NCBI GenBank assembly: GCA_039033995.1
Contig: JBCCBP010000014.1
Location: 7,144-71,143, forward strand
DNA length: 64,000 bases
From: CALBPI01 sp039033995
GTDB lineage: Bacteria; Pseudomonadota; Gammaproteobacteria; Steroidobacterales; Woeseiaceae
Reading direction: 5' to 3'
The notes beneath the pieces are model-generated. The model saw only the letters and a list, made by a program, of their open reading frames with translations, was not told the origin of the DNA and ran no database searches. This document shows, one piece after another, positions 52,961 to 63,176 of this stretch. Position 1 is the first letter of the stretch; each line of letters opens with the position of its first letter. A program made the translations under genes and the position numbers.

Positions 52961-55837
52961 GTGTTGCACCGATTTATCGAGCTGCGCGGCGCTCGCACGC
53001 ACAATCTCAAAAACCTGAATCTCAAGCTGCCGCGCGAGAAGCTAATCGTCATGACTGGTTTGTCAGGTTCCGGCAAGTCGTCGCTCGCCTTCGACACCAT
53101 CTATGCAGAGGGTCAGCGACGCTACGTCGAGTCGTTGTCGGCGTACGCGCGTCAGTTCTTGTCGATGATGGAAAAGCCGGATCTCGACCATATCGAAGGT
53201 CTGTCGCCGGCGATCTCCATCGAACAAAAATCGACGTCACATAACCCGCGTTCCACGGTCGGCACCGTGACAGAGATCTACGATTACCTGCGCTTGTTGT
53301 TCGCGCGCGCTGGTGTGCCGAAGTGTCCGGACCACGGCGAGGTGCTGGACGCTCAGAACGTGAGCCAGATGGTGGACCAGGTGCTGGCATTGCCGGAAGG
53401 CACGCGGTTGATGCTGCTCGCACCAGTCGTCAGCGATCGTAAAGGCGAACACCTGAACGTACTGAAGGATCTGCAAGCACAGGGGTTTGTGCGCATCCGG
53501 CTCGACGGCGAAGTGGTGAATCTCAGCGAGGCAGGCGTACCGGACGGCAAAAAGCGCCATACGATCGAGGCGGTTGTGGACCGCTTCAAGGTGCGTGGAG
53601 ACATCGCGCAACGGTTGTCCGAATCATTCGAAACCGCATTGAAGCTCGGCGATGGCAGCGCCCGAATCGCCAGCATGGACGACTCGATCTCACTCGCAGA
53701 TTACGCGACGGCGGTCACCGAGGGCAGCCGCGGCGGTGAGTTGGTGTTCTCCGATAAGTTCGCGTGTCCGGTCTGCGGTTACAGCATCGCCGAACTCGAA
53801 CCGCGCATGTTTTCGTTCAACAATCCGGCTGGCGCGTGCCCAACCTGCGATGGGCTCGGTGTCCAGCAGTACTTTGATCCGGACCGTGTGATCCTGAATC
53901 CGGAGCTCAGTCTGGCCGGTGGCGCGATCCGTGGCTGGGATCGGCGCACGACGTATTACTTCGGCATGATCAAAAGCCTCGGCGAGGCGTTCGACTTTGA
54001 TGTCGAAGCACCGTTCGCTTCGCTGACGGACAAACAGCGCAAGGTGGTGCTGCAGGGCAGCGGCCGCAAGAAGGTCAAGTTCCACTACGAAAACGCAGAA
54101 GGCGAAACCGTCACGCGCGAACACCCGTTCGAAGGCATTCTGCCGAATCTGGAGCGACGTTACCGGGAGACCGAGTCTTCCGCCGTCCGGGAAGAGCTTG
54201 CGCGTTATCTGAATGTGCAGCCGTGTACCGATTGCCATGGCACGCGACTGAACCGTGCCGCACGGCATGTTTTCATCGGTGAGCAGACCCTGCCCGAGCT
54301 GACGGCATTGCCGATCGGTCGTGCGCGCCAGTATTTCGAGACGCTGAAGCTGGACGGCTGGCGCGGTGAAGTCGCCGAGCGCATCGTCAAGGAGATCGCG
54401 GCGCGGCTTGGCTTTCTCGACGATGTCGGCTTGAGTTATCTGACGCTGGACCGTCGCGCCGAGACGTTGTCTGGCGGTGAGGCGCAGCGCATCCGCCTGG
54501 CGAGCCAGATCGGCTCTGGCCTCGTCGGCGTCATGTACATCCTCGACGAGCCGTCCATTGGGCTGCATCAGCGTGACAACGAGCGTCTGCTCGGCACGCT
54601 GCGCCATCTGCGTGATATCGGCAATACGGTGATTGTGGTCGAGCACGATGAAGATGCGATTCGTGCGGCGGACCATGTTGTGGACCTGGGCCCTGGCGCG
54701 GGTGTGCACGGCGGCGAAGTGGTCGCGAGCGGCACGCCGGACGAAATCATGGCGAACCCGAAGTCGCTCACCGGCCAGTTCTTGTCCGGCGCCGAGACGA
54801 TCGCGGTGCCCGAGCGCCGAGCGCCTGCGAAAGACAGCCAACCCATTCGCATTGTCGGCGCCAGCGGCAATAACCTGAAACAGGTCAATGTCGATATTCC
54901 TAGCGGCGTGCTGACGTGCGTAACGGGCGTCTCGGGCTCCGGCAAATCGACACTGGTGAACAACACGCTGTATCCGACTGCAGCCAACACGATCAATCGC
55001 GCGAGCCACGAAATTTCGCCGGTGGAACGCATCGAAGGCATCGAGCAATTCGACCGTGTCATCGACATCAGTCAGGCACCGATCGGCCGCACACCCCGCT
55101 CGAACCCGGCGACCTACAGCGGCTTGTTCACACCGATCCGCGAACTATTCGCGGGCACTCAGGAAGCCCGCTCGCGTGGCTACAAGCCGGGGCGTTTCAG
55201 TTTTAACGTCAAGGGCGGGCGCTGCGAGGCGTGCCAGGGCGATGGCGTCATCAAGGTCGAGATGCATTTCCTGCCGGACGTTTACGTGCCGTGCGATGTC
55301 TGCAACGGCCAGCGCTACAACCGTGAGACGCTGGACATCCGATACAAGGGCCGCACGATTTCGGAAGTGTTAAACATGACGGTCGAGGACGCACTCGGCT
55401 TTTTCCGAAACGTACCGACGCTGAACAAGAAACTACAGACGCTGATGGACGTGGGCTTGAGCTACATCACGCTCGGCCAGAATGCCGTGACGCTGTCCGG
55501 CGGCGAGGCACAGCGCGTGAAACTCGCGCGCGAACTCTCGAAACGCGATACAGGATCCACACTGTACCTGCTTGACGAACCGACGACCGGCTTGCACTTC
55601 GCCGATATCCGACAACTGCTGGGTGTGTTGCAGGAACTGAGAGACCGCAACAACACGATCATCGTGATCGAACACAATCTCGATGTGATCAAGACCGCCG
55701 ACTGGATTGTCGATCTCGGACCGGATGGTGGTGACGGTGGCGGACAAATTGTCGCGACCGGCACACCGGAACAGGTCGCCGCCAACCCGGACTCGGTGAC
55801 CGGTCGCTTTCTCAAGCCGCTACTCGGTGGCGCCTGA
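52961..55837 (+). CDS. uvrA: Excinuclease ABC subunit A, UvrA
   Basis: UvrA finds bulky DNA damage and loads UvrB. The 958-residue protein has two ABC ATPase modules: Walker A motifs MTGLSGSGKSSLAFD and VTGVSGSGKSTLVNN, signatures SGGEAQRIRLASQIG and SGGEAQRVKLARELSK, and zinc-finger cysteine pairs (CPVCGY/CPTCDG and CEACQG/CDVCNG). There is no ATG at the family start position: either TTG at 52961 or the adjacent GTG at 52958 must be used, giving the conserved IELRGARTHNLKNL. Confidence 0.97.
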   Translation: MLHRFIELRGARTHNLKNLNLKLPREKLIVMTGLSGSGKSSLAFDTIYAEGQRRYVESLSAYARQFLSMMEKPDLDHIEGLSPAISIEQKSTSHNPRSTVGTVTEIYDYLRLLFARAGVPKCPDHGEVLDAQNVSQMVDQVLALPEGTRLMLLAPVVSDRKGEHLNVLKDLQAQGFVRIRLDGEVVNLSEAGVPDGKKRHTIEAVVDRFKVRGDIAQRLSESFETALKLGDGSARIASMDDSISLADYATAVTEGSRGGELVFSDKFACPVCGYSIAELEPRMFSFNNPAGACPTCDGLGVQQYFDPDRVILNPELSLAGGAIRGWDRRTTYYFGMIKSLGEAFDFDVEAPFASLTDKQRKVVLQGSGRKKVKFHYENAEGETVTREHPFEGILPNLERRYRETESSAVREELARYLNVQPCTDCHGTRLNRAARHVFIGEQTLPELTALPIGRARQYFETLKLDGWRGEVAERIVKEIAARLGFLDDVGLSYLTLDRRAETLSGGEAQRIRLASQIGSGLVGVMYILDEPSIGLHQRDNERLLGTLRHLRDIGNTVIVVEHDEDAIRAADHVVDLGPGAGVHGGEVVASGTPDEIMANPKSLTGQFLSGAETIAVPERRAPAKDSQPIRIVGASGNNLKQVNVDIPSGVLTCVTGVSGSGKSTLVNNTLYPTAANTINRASHEISPVERIEGIEQFDRVIDISQAPIGRTPRSNPATYSGLFTPIRELFAGTQEARSRGYKPGRFSFNVKGGRCEACQGDGVIKVEMHFLPDVYVPCDVCNGQRYNRETLDIRYKGRTISEVLNMTVEDALGFFRNVPTLNKKLQTLMDVGLSYITLGQNAVTLSGGEAQRVKLARELSKRDTGSTLYLLDEPTTGLHFADIRQLLGVLQELRDRNNTIIVIEHNLDVIKTADWIVDLGPDGGDGGGQIVATGTPEQVAANPDSVTGRFLKPLLGGA

Positions 55838-56272
55838 GTCTTCGTCGCTGTGGTCTATGCCAGCGGACCCGATACGGATCAGCTGTACTACTGCGCCGAG
55901 CGGTAGCGTGATAGCTGCGAGCATCGTCAGCACTTCCATGGCATCCATAGCTTGACGGTTGGATCCAAGATCGGAAATACCGAAAAGCGACAATGGGAAA
56001 ATGGCCATCAGGCCTACAGTCAGTCCTGCAACTACCCAACCGCGCCGCGAGCCGAACGTCGCCGCCCACAGCGCGGCCGTGCCATAGCAACCCGCACCAC
56101 CCCATGCCAGCAAGAGTAGTGCCACGCCGGGTGCCGAAAAAACGGCGCTGAGTCCGAAAAAGAAACCCATCAGCGCCATCGGAATCAACAGCGTGGCCGG
56201 CAGTGTAGCGCCAATCATCGTCAGCACCGCGACCCAAACCGCCGACATGTCGTCGGCTTGTACATTGTTCAT
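55820..56272 (-). CDS. Small membrane protein of unknown function
   Basis: A 150-residue protein with four hydrophobic segments (about 12-38, 45-68, 76-98 and 112-135). I do not recognise the family. It converges with uvrA and overlaps its 3' end by 18 bases. It follows another small membrane protein by 17 bases, so they probably form one operon. Confidence 0.65.
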   Translation of the reverse strand: MNNVQADDMSAVWVAVLTMIGATLPATLLIPMALMGFFFGLSAVFSAPGVALLLLAWGGAGCYGTAALWAATFGSRRGWVVAGLTVGLMAIFPLSLFGISDLGSNRQAMDAMEVLTMLAAITLPLGAVVQLIRIGSAGIDHSDEDSGATE

Positions 56273-56289
56273 GAGTGTTCTCCTCGGCG

Positions 56290-56736
56290 TTAGTCAATCC
56301 AAACGCCACGGTCGGGGCGTGGGTCTGCGGCCGGCTTCTCCGACCCAGACGAATCCGGTTTGTCCTCTGCTGGCTTCGCAGGCGCCTGCAATACCAATGT
56401 GCCGTTGCGCGCAATCTGGTGGATCACCAGCATGTTGAAGAAATGCATGATGCCGAGGATCAACAACACCAGGCCGATACCGGAAGCCTGGTAGACGATC
56501 AGTGCGTTGATGTCGGCGATCTCGACACCGGTGCGCATACGCAACAACACGAAACCGAGATTGACGAGATAGAAGCCGACAACGAGCAGATGATTCGTGG
56601 ACTGGGCGAGCGCGTCATCGCCGCGAAAACCGGCGATCAGGAATGTCAGGCCGTTCTTGCTCAGCGTGCGCGATACCAGAACCGTAATCAGCACGCTGAT
56701 GCCGATGTAGGTCAGATAGGTGATGGACGTCAGCAT
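56290..56736 (-). CDS. Conserved small membrane protein with disordered tail
   Basis: A 148-residue protein with three membrane segments (about 5-22, 45-65 and 82-105) and a soluble Pro/Lys/Asp-rich C-terminal tail. Segments such as TYIGISVLITVLVSRTLSKNG and LGIMHFFNMLVIHQIAR suggest a conserved family, but I cannot name it. A near-ideal AAGGAGG lies just upstream of the start. It probably shares a transcript with the next membrane gene, and perhaps with the regulator 166 bases upstream. Confidence 0.65.
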   Translation of the reverse strand: MLTSITYLTYIGISVLITVLVSRTLSKNGLTFLIAGFRGDDALAQSTNHLLVVGFYLVNLGFVLLRMRTGVEIADINALIVYQASGIGLVLLILGIMHFFNMLVIHQIARNGTLVLQAPAKPAEDKPDSSGSEKPAADPRPDRGVWID

Positions 56737-56902
56737 GGGTTTTCCTCCTTATGCGAGCCGCCCGAAGCGGGCGATCAATGTTGGAGGTCACGATAGCGAT
56801 GGCCGTCGGCTCTCAGCTTCCGGCTTGGTGGGACAGGAATAGAAATATCAGACAGGCAGAAGAATCAACGGGTTAGGCGGCTCCTGTTTGGTGAAACAGG
56901 AG

Positions 56903-57916
56903 TTATTGGTGGCGTTTGCGGAACGCGCCCGGCGACTCGCCGGTGATTTCTCGAAAGGCGACGTAGAAATTGGACTGTGATCGAAAGCCTGTTGCCATGC
57001 TGATCGACAGTACAGACGCGCGTTCGTCATCCACCAGCAACTGCTTGGCCTCATCGACGCGACAACGCCGCACATAGGTGCTGAAGCTACAGCCGTGATG
57101 CACGTTGACGAGCTCGGAAAGCTGATGAGAACCGATTTCGAGCTGCTCCGCGACCATTGCCAGGCTCAATGACTCGTTGCGGTACAGCTTGTCGTCGCGC
57201 ATCAGCGCATCGAGGCGCTGGCTTAACTGTGTCGCCTGATCGTCGTCCAGGGTCGGTTTGGCATAGGCGCGCGTTGCCGCCGCCTTCAGACCATCGATCA
57301 CCTCGGGGAAAATCAATAGCGTCGCGACGATCAGCACAAACGCGATCGCCGTGAAATTGGCATACAACACATGGAACAGCGTCGGGTCGATGTAAGGCAG
57401 CGCGATCGCCAGCAGAAACACCAGCACCGCCTCGCAGGCGAAGAACACAAAGAAAAACAGCTCGAAGCGATAGCGTGCCACGGTCCGGCGCATGCCGTAC
57501 ACGAAATACACAAACCACAGCGAATAGCCGGCGCCGAGCGCCAGCGCCACCGTCAACACCATGTCGCTCGGTAGCACCGCACTGCTCAGTACGGGCAGGT
57601 AGTGCACAAGCTGCCACGGTGCGAATGGAGCGTCCGGCAGCAACACGTAGCGACTGAAAAAATAGAAACTGGGCGGCGCGATCAATAGCAGCGTGACATA
57701 CAGCGTGTTGTCGAACAGCGCGGGTTCGGTCTGCCAGACCTGATAGTGGAACAGTTGCAAGCCAATCAGCGCACCAAGCAGCAGCGTGCAAGCGGCGATG
57801 CTCATCGCGCTCTTCTGCAGCTGCGGCATGAAAAACACAAAGCAAAGCCATAGGACGACGGCTGCGATGATCGAAAAACCGATCATCAGGTCTGTGAACA
57901 GTCCAACTATCGCCAT
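56903..57916 (-). CDS. AraC-type regulator with an N-terminal membrane domain
   Basis: A 337-residue protein. The first two thirds (about residues 5-210) contain six or seven transmembrane helices; the C-terminal 110 residues are an AraC DNA-binding domain (LSLAMVAEQLEIGSHQLSELVN, then LSISMATGFRSQSNFYVAFREITGESPGAFRKR, given here by its ends). Such fusions would sense a membrane or periplasmic signal and act on DNA from the membrane. Likely targets are the two small membrane genes downstream, by position only. Confidence 0.88.
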   Translation of the reverse strand: MAIVGLFTDLMIGFSIIAAVVLWLCFVFFMPQLQKSAMSIAACTLLLGALIGLQLFHYQVWQTEPALFDNTLYVTLLLIAPPSFYFFSRYVLLPDAPFAPWQLVHYLPVLSSAVLPSDMVLTVALALGAGYSLWFVYFVYGMRRTVARYRFELFFFVFFACEAVLVFLLAIALPYIDPTLFHVLYANFTAIAFVLIVATLLIFPEVIDGLKAAATRAYAKPTLDDDQATQLSQRLDALMRDDKLYRNESLSLAMVAEQLEIGSHQLSELVNVHHGCSFSTYVRRCRVDEAKQLLVDDERASVLSISMATGFRSQSNFYVAFREITGESPGAFRKRHQ

Positions 57917-57970
57917 ACGCCTCCCTCAGACTCGAGCCCGCTTCGCAACGCCATCCCAGACGACGCGCGA

Positions 57971-58999
57971 TCAGGCTTTCAGCGTACGCAGCCCCACCGC
58001 GTGCCGAACCTTGTCGAGCAATGGCGCGCTGACCGCGCGTGCCTTCTGCGCACCTTGCAACAACACCTGCTCCACGTGACCCGGATCAGCAATCAAGCGC
58101 TCGTATTCTTCGCGCGCCGGCGCGAGCTCCGCGTCGATCTTCTCGAACAACACCTGCTTCATTTCGCCCCAGGCAATACCCTCTGCGTAACGCTGCGCGA
58201 TCTCCGCCGTCTCGGCCTCGGTCGCAAACGCGCGATACATCTCGAACAGCGTCGAATCTTCTGTGTCTTTCGGCTCACCCGGCTCCAGCGAGTTAGTTTT
58301 GATCTTCATGATCAGTTTACGCAGTCGTTTTTGCGGCTCAAACATCGGGATCGTGTTGCCGTAACTCTTGCTCATCTTGCGACCGTCGAGACCTTTCAGC
58401 GTGGCCGTCGATTCACTGATAACCGCTTCCGGCAAAGTCAGGATATCGCCGTAGTGATGGTTGAACCGCTGCGCGATATCACGCGCCATCTCGACGTGTT
58501 GTTTCTGGTCGCGCCCCACCGGCACGTGCGTCGCGTGGAACATCAGAATATCGGCGGCCATCAGCACCGGATAGCCGAATAACGCCATCGTAATGCCACG
58601 GTCGGGATCGCTCTGGCCGTTCTCTTCATTTGCCGCGACTGCTGCCTTGTAGGCGTGCGCGCGGTTCATCAGCCCTTTCGCCGTCAAGCTCGACAGGATC
58701 CAGGTCAACGCCGGAATCTCGGGCACATCCGACTGGCGATAAAACACCGTTGTATCTGTATCAAGGCCCAGCGCCAACCATGCCGCTGCGATCTCAAGCG
58801 TCGAGCGATTAATGCGCTCGGGATCTTCGCTCTTAACCAGCGCATGCAAGTCCGCCAGAAAATAATAGTTCTTGCGGTCGGTGCGTTGGCTCGACGCGAG
58901 GCCCGGGCGGATCGCACCGACGTAGTTGCCGATGTGTGGTGTGCCCGTCGTGGTAATGCCTGTCAGCCATACTGGCGCTGTCTGTTTGTCGCTCATCAA
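57971..58999 (-). CDS. trpS: Tryptophanyl-tRNA synthetase
   Basis: A class I synthetase of 342 residues with the HIGH-like motif TPHIGNYVGAI (about 18-28) and KMSKS in GRKMSKSYGNTIP. Typical TrpRS stretches YFLADLHALV and GYPVLMAADILMF are present. The start codon overlaps the gamma-glutamyltransferase stop by 4 bases. Confidence 0.96.
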   Translation of the reverse strand: MMSDKQTAPVWLTGITTTGTPHIGNYVGAIRPGLASSQRTDRKNYYFLADLHALVKSEDPERINRSTLEIAAAWLALGLDTDTTVFYRQSDVPEIPALTWILSSLTAKGLMNRAHAYKAAVAANEENGQSDPDRGITMALFGYPVLMAADILMFHATHVPVGRDQKQHVEMARDIAQRFNHHYGDILTLPEAVISESTATLKGLDGRKMSKSYGNTIPMFEPQKRLRKLIMKIKTNSLEPGEPKDTEDSTLFEMYRAFATEAETAEIAQRYAEGIAWGEMKQVLFEKIDAELAPAREEYERLIADPGHVEQVLLQGAQKARAVSAPLLDKVRHAVGLRTLKA

Positions 59000-60702
59000 T
59001 AACCTGCCGCGTGTCCGTCTTTGCGGGATTCTGTCGCGCCGTAGTACACGCCTTGTTCGTGATCGAACAGGATCGCCTGATAGCCACCGAAGCCGCCGTT
59101 GCCGGGTTTGACGTCGTGGCCCATCTCTCGCAGCGCGTCGCGCGTCGGCTCGCCAATGCCGGATTCCAAGAACACGGTGCCGCCGTCCGTCATCGTCTCG
59201 CCGGTTGGCTCTGACGAGCCATCGTGGCGGATGCGTGCCGCATCACCGGCCTCTTGCAGGTTCATACCGAAGTCGACCATGTTGACGATGATCTGTGCGT
59301 GGCCTTGCGGCTGCATGCCACCGCCCATCAAACCGAAGCTCAGCCATGGCTTGCCGTCTTTAAACGCGAACGCCGGGATGATGGTGTGGAACGGGCGCTT
59401 GCCTGGCTCGTAGACGTTGGCGTGCTGCGGATCCAGCGCGAACAGTTCGCCACGATCCTGCAGGATGAAACCGAGATCGCCCGGCGTCATACCCGAGCCC
59501 ATGCCGCGGTAGTTGCTCTGGATCAGCGACACCATGTTGCCGTCAGCGTCCGCCACTGTCAGATAGATCGTATCGCCATCCTGCAGCGGTGCATCGCCTG
59601 CCGGCAATGCGCGTGATGCTTTCTTGCGGTCGATCAGCTTGCGACGCTCGGCCGCGTAATCTTTCGAGACCAGCCAGTCGACCGGGATATCGGAGAAGTC
59701 TGGGTCGGTATAGAACTTGGCGCGATCTTCAAACGCGAGTTTCTTCGCCTCGACAAACGCATGTACGTACTCCGGGCTGCCGTAGCCCATGCTCGCGATG
59801 TCGAAGCCTTCGAGGATATTCAGGATCTGCAGTGCGGCGATGCCCTGCCCGTTCGGCGGCAGCTCGAACACCTCGATGCCGCGATAACTGGTGGACACCG
59901 GCTCGACCCACTCCGAGCGGTGCTTGGCGAGATCTGCCTCGGTCAGAAAACCGCCCTGCTCCTGCACATAGTCGGCCATCACCTTGGCCATTTTACCGCG
60001 ATAGAACGCATCACGACCGCCCTCAGCAATCGCACGGTACGTCGCGCCCAGGCGCGCATTGCGGAACATCTCGCCTTTGGCCGGCGTGCGACCATTCGGC
60101 ATAAACGTCTCTTTGAAGCCCGGATACTCGTCCAGCACGCGGGCGTTACGCTCCCAGTAGTAGGCGATCAACTCGCTGACAGGGAAGCCCTGCTCCGCAT
60201 ACTGGATGGCCGGTGCCAGCACCTCGGTCATCGGCAACTTGCCGTACTTGGCGTGCAGCTCAAACCAGCCATCGACGGCACCAGGTACGCTCACCGGCAA
60301 CGGACCGCGCGGCGGGATGCTTGTCAGGCCCTGGCCTTGCAGATAGGCCAGCGTCAACGATTCTGGCGAGCGGCCACTGGCGTTGAGACCGGTCAGTGTT
60401 TCGCTTTCTGCATCCCAGACAATCGCGAACAAGTCGCCGCCGATACCACAACCGGTCGGCTCCATCAGGCCCAGCGTTGCATTCGCCGCAATCGCGGCAT
60501 CCACGGCACTGCCACCGGCGCGCATGACCTGCAGTGCGACTTCGGTCGCCAGCGGTTGGCTCGTCGCCGCCATCACGGACGGCGCAATCACCTCAGAACG
60601 CGACGCCGACGGCGACACCAAACGATCGTAGCCCGTCACAGTCAGCGGGCTCAGCAGCGCAGCGCACAGCGCGAGCAGTGCGCAGGATTTTCGAGACAAC
60701 AT
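58996..60702 (-). CDS. ggt: Gamma-glutamyltransferase
   Basis: A 568-residue N-terminal-nucleophile hydrolase exported by an N-terminal signal (MLSRKSCALLALCAALLSPL). It cleaves the gamma-glutamyl bond of glutathione and related compounds in the periplasm. The autocleavage site and nucleophile should be T378 in GDTIYLTVADADGNMVSL. Also typical are AGGSAVDAAIAANATLGLMEP and FGLMGGGMQPQGHAQ. It is divergent from pepQ with 132 bases between. Confidence 0.93.
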   Translation of the reverse strand: MLSRKSCALLALCAALLSPLTVTGYDRLVSPSASRSEVIAPSVMAATSQPLATEVALQVMRAGGSAVDAAIAANATLGLMEPTGCGIGGDLFAIVWDAESETLTGLNASGRSPESLTLAYLQGQGLTSIPPRGPLPVSVPGAVDGWFELHAKYGKLPMTEVLAPAIQYAEQGFPVSELIAYYWERNARVLDEYPGFKETFMPNGRTPAKGEMFRNARLGATYRAIAEGGRDAFYRGKMAKVMADYVQEQGGFLTEADLAKHRSEWVEPVSTSYRGIEVFELPPNGQGIAALQILNILEGFDIASMGYGSPEYVHAFVEAKKLAFEDRAKFYTDPDFSDIPVDWLVSKDYAAERRKLIDRKKASRALPAGDAPLQDGDTIYLTVADADGNMVSLIQSNYRGMGSGMTPGDLGFILQDRGELFALDPQHANVYEPGKRPFHTIIPAFAFKDGKPWLSFGLMGGGMQPQGHAQIIVNMVDFGMNLQEAGDAARIRHDGSSEPTGETMTDGGTVFLESGIGEPTRDALREMGHDVKPGNGGFGGYQAILFDHEQGVYYGATESRKDGHAAGY

Positions 60703-60834
60703 ACGCGGTTCCTCCAGGGTATTCGACGTTGTTGAGGCATCCCCGTATTGTGCCTGTTCGCCGCCAAACTTAGAACCGCGCCAGCCAGATTCGCTATACT
60801 CGCCAGCGTGTCGCCGGAATACTGAGTTGCCCCG

Positions 60835-62178
60835 ATGAGTGCTTTCCTACCCGCACCCGAGCGCTACGCAGCGCATCTGCATTACGTCAGCAATGCCTTT
60901 GATAAGGCGATGGACCGCGCCGGTGCAGATACGGCCGTCGTTTATGCCGGTGGCCTGCACTACTACTTTCTGGATGACTCCAGCTACCCGTTCCGGTCGA
61001 ACCCGCATTTTTTGTATTGGCTGCCACTGCCCGAGTTGTCAGACAGCTACGTCGTGTATCGCACCGGCCAGAAGCCGACGCTGTTGTACTACCAGCCGGC
61101 CGACTATTGGCATGCCGTACCGGGTGACCCAGATCCGTACTGGGCAGACCATTTTGATGTGATTCCCATTCAAAGCGTCGCCGACGCCAAGGCATCACTG
61201 CCAGATGGCATTCGCTCGCCGATATTGCTTGGCGAATTACAGAACGACGAACAGGCGCTTGGCATCGAACGCATCAACCCGAGTGCGGGACTGAATTCGC
61301 TCAACATCTCGCGCGTGACCAAGACCGAATACGAGCTTGAACACATGCGCGAGGCGAACCGCCTCGGCGCCATCGCGCACCGGGCCGCCGCCGCTGCGTT
61401 TCATACGAAAACCGCCAGCGAATATGCGATCCATCTCGCGTATCTCGAGAGCATTGGCTTTGTCGACAACGATTTGCCGTACCACAGCATCGTTGGGCTG
61501 AACGAGAACGCCGCCGTGTTGCATTACCAGCACCGCGAGCGCGAGGTGCCGGCCGAGGTGCGCTCATTCCTGATCGATGCTGGCGCGCGGTCGGGTGGTT
61601 ATGCGAGTGACATCACGCGGACGTACACGACGTCGGACGGCCTGTTCGCCGATCTGATCAAGGCGATGGTGCGTCTGCAGCAGGGTCTCTGCCAACGCGT
61701 GACCGCCGGCACGCACTACCCGGACCTGCACGAAGTCATGCATCAAGAGCTCGCGAAACTGCTGGTCGACTCGGGTTTAGGTCGCGGCAGCGCTGATGCG
61801 CTACTCGAACGCGGCATCACGCGCGCGCTGCTACCGCATGGCCTTGGCCATTACCTTGGCCTGCAGGTGCATGATGTCGCGGGCCACTTGGCCGACGAAA
61901 AAGGCACAGCGACTGAGCGACCTGAGAAGGACCCGAACCTTCGCCTGACGCGTGGCCTTGCCGACAACGAAGTCGTGACGATCGAACCGGGCTTGTACTT
62001 CATCGATATGCTGCTCGAACCGATTCGCGCAGGCGACGACAGCGAACTACTCGACTGGAAGATGATCGATGCATTGAAACCGTTCGGCGGCATTCGTATC
62101 GAAGACAACGTGCGGGTGAATGGGCAGACTCCGGAGAATCTGACGCGGGATGCGTTTGCGGGGTTGGTGAATCAGTAG
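60835..62178 (+). CDS. pepQ: Xaa-Pro dipeptidase PepQ
   Basis: A 447-residue metallopeptidase of the M24 family that splits dipeptides with C-terminal proline. The two-metal site is visible: aspartates in LIDAGARSGGYASDITRTY, histidine in LPHGLGHYLGLQVHD, and glutamates in VTIEPGLYF and GGIRIEDNV. The N-terminal creatinase-like domain and length agree with Escherichia coli PepQ. Confidence 0.95.
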   Translation: MSAFLPAPERYAAHLHYVSNAFDKAMDRAGADTAVVYAGGLHYYFLDDSSYPFRSNPHFLYWLPLPELSDSYVVYRTGQKPTLLYYQPADYWHAVPGDPDPYWADHFDVIPIQSVADAKASLPDGIRSPILLGELQNDEQALGIERINPSAGLNSLNISRVTKTEYELEHMREANRLGAIAHRAAAAAFHTKTASEYAIHLAYLESIGFVDNDLPYHSIVGLNENAAVLHYQHREREVPAEVRSFLIDAGARSGGYASDITRTYTTSDGLFADLIKAMVRLQQGLCQRVTAGTHYPDLHEVMHQELAKLLVDSGLGRGSADALLERGITRALLPHGLGHYLGLQVHDVAGHLADEKGTATERPEKDPNLRLTRGLADNEVVTIEPGLYFIDMLLEPIRAGDDSELLDWKMIDALKPFGGIRIEDNVRVNGQTPENLTRDAFAGLVNQ

Positions 62179-62309
62179 TGCTATGACATTAGGCGGTAGA
62201 ACCTGACAGGTATATGCTCAGACAGTCCCAGAACCTGTATGTAACCCGGGCACGATCGAGGTTGTTATCAAATTGCTAGGATGGCTTCTAAGGATCAACG
62301 TCGATAAGA

Positions 62310-63083
62310 ATGGATAGCAAGGAAACCATCGATTTAGGTCGCACGATTGCCGAAGCCACTAATTTGCTTTGCCGATTCGTGATCCCGCTCTACGCTGGCG
62401 TGAAGTCTAGACCAATACTAGTCGGTAGCGGCTTCTTTGTAGAGTACCAGGGCAAGACAGCACTCGTATCAGCGCGACACGTTCTCGAACAGTTCTCCAG
62501 CAGCAACCCTATCCTCGTATATAGAAAAGTCAATCAGGTCGTCGCCATAGACGGCTTAAGGTACTTGTCGAACAGTTCCAGCGTCGATCTCGGATTTGTG
62601 TTAACAAAAACCATTGCCCTACCGTGGCCCGACGTTGACAAACTTGCGTATCCCCTGAAATACCTGCATGCGTCTAGGGCGCCTCGACAAAACAAACGCT
62701 ATCTTATTGCCGGGTATCCTGAAACAAAGAACCGAGCCAAACTCAATATCACCAACATACAGGCAGTGACCTACGCATATCACGCTCACTCCATTTCGGA
62801 CTCCGAGTATCAGTCACTGGGCATTCATTCGACGCAACACATTGCCCTGCCCCTAGATTTGAGAGCGGGATTCGATCCCGACGGTAGACTAGTGAATTTC
62901 CCGAAACCACAAGGCATGAGTGGGTCACCAATCTGGGAGTTGTTTGACGAATCTGAGGCGAATAGTAAGACTCGAGGATTCCCCCTAGTTGGCGTTGCTA
63001 CAACGTACAGTAAAGCCAAGAAAACTGTGTTTGGAAGTGACGTGTCGCCCTTATTGCAAAAGCTGACAGAGGTGCTGTGTTGA
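62310..63083 (+). CDS. Trypsin-like serine-protease-fold protein
   Basis: A 257-residue cytosolic protein with a recognisable chymotrypsin-type triad: H57 in VSARHVLE, D93 in SVDLGFVL and S204 in GMSGSPIW. There is no signal peptide. Base composition is AT-richer than the upstream core genes. Trypsin-like domains without export signals occur in bacterial conflict and defence systems, where they act on partner proteins; this is family knowledge, not evidence for this protein. The next gene starts 93 bases downstream on the same strand. Confidence 0.72.
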   Translation: MDSKETIDLGRTIAEATNLLCRFVIPLYAGVKSRPILVGSGFFVEYQGKTALVSARHVLEQFSSSNPILVYRKVNQVVAIDGLRYLSNSSSVDLGFVLTKTIALPWPDVDKLAYPLKYLHASRAPRQNKRYLIAGYPETKNRAKLNITNIQAVTYAYHAHSISDSEYQSLGIHSTQHIALPLDLRAGFDPDGRLVNFPKPQGMSGSPIWELFDESEANSKTRGFPLVGVATTYSKAKKTVFGSDVSPLLQKLTEVLC

Positions 63084-63176
63084 GACTGTTCCGAAACTCT
63101 AGTATTTCGCACTTCCAGCTCTTCCTGAATAGGCGCCTTTGCAACGCGGGTAGCTATATACAGATGTAACCGCAAC

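Noticed and set aside
53690..55048. A 452-codon open frame on the minus strand
   Set aside because: Antisense to the conserved ATPase core of uvrA; no recognisable domain.
59761..60735. A 324-codon open frame on the plus strand
   Set aside because: Antisense to the gamma-glutamyltransferase gene; Arg/His-rich shadow.
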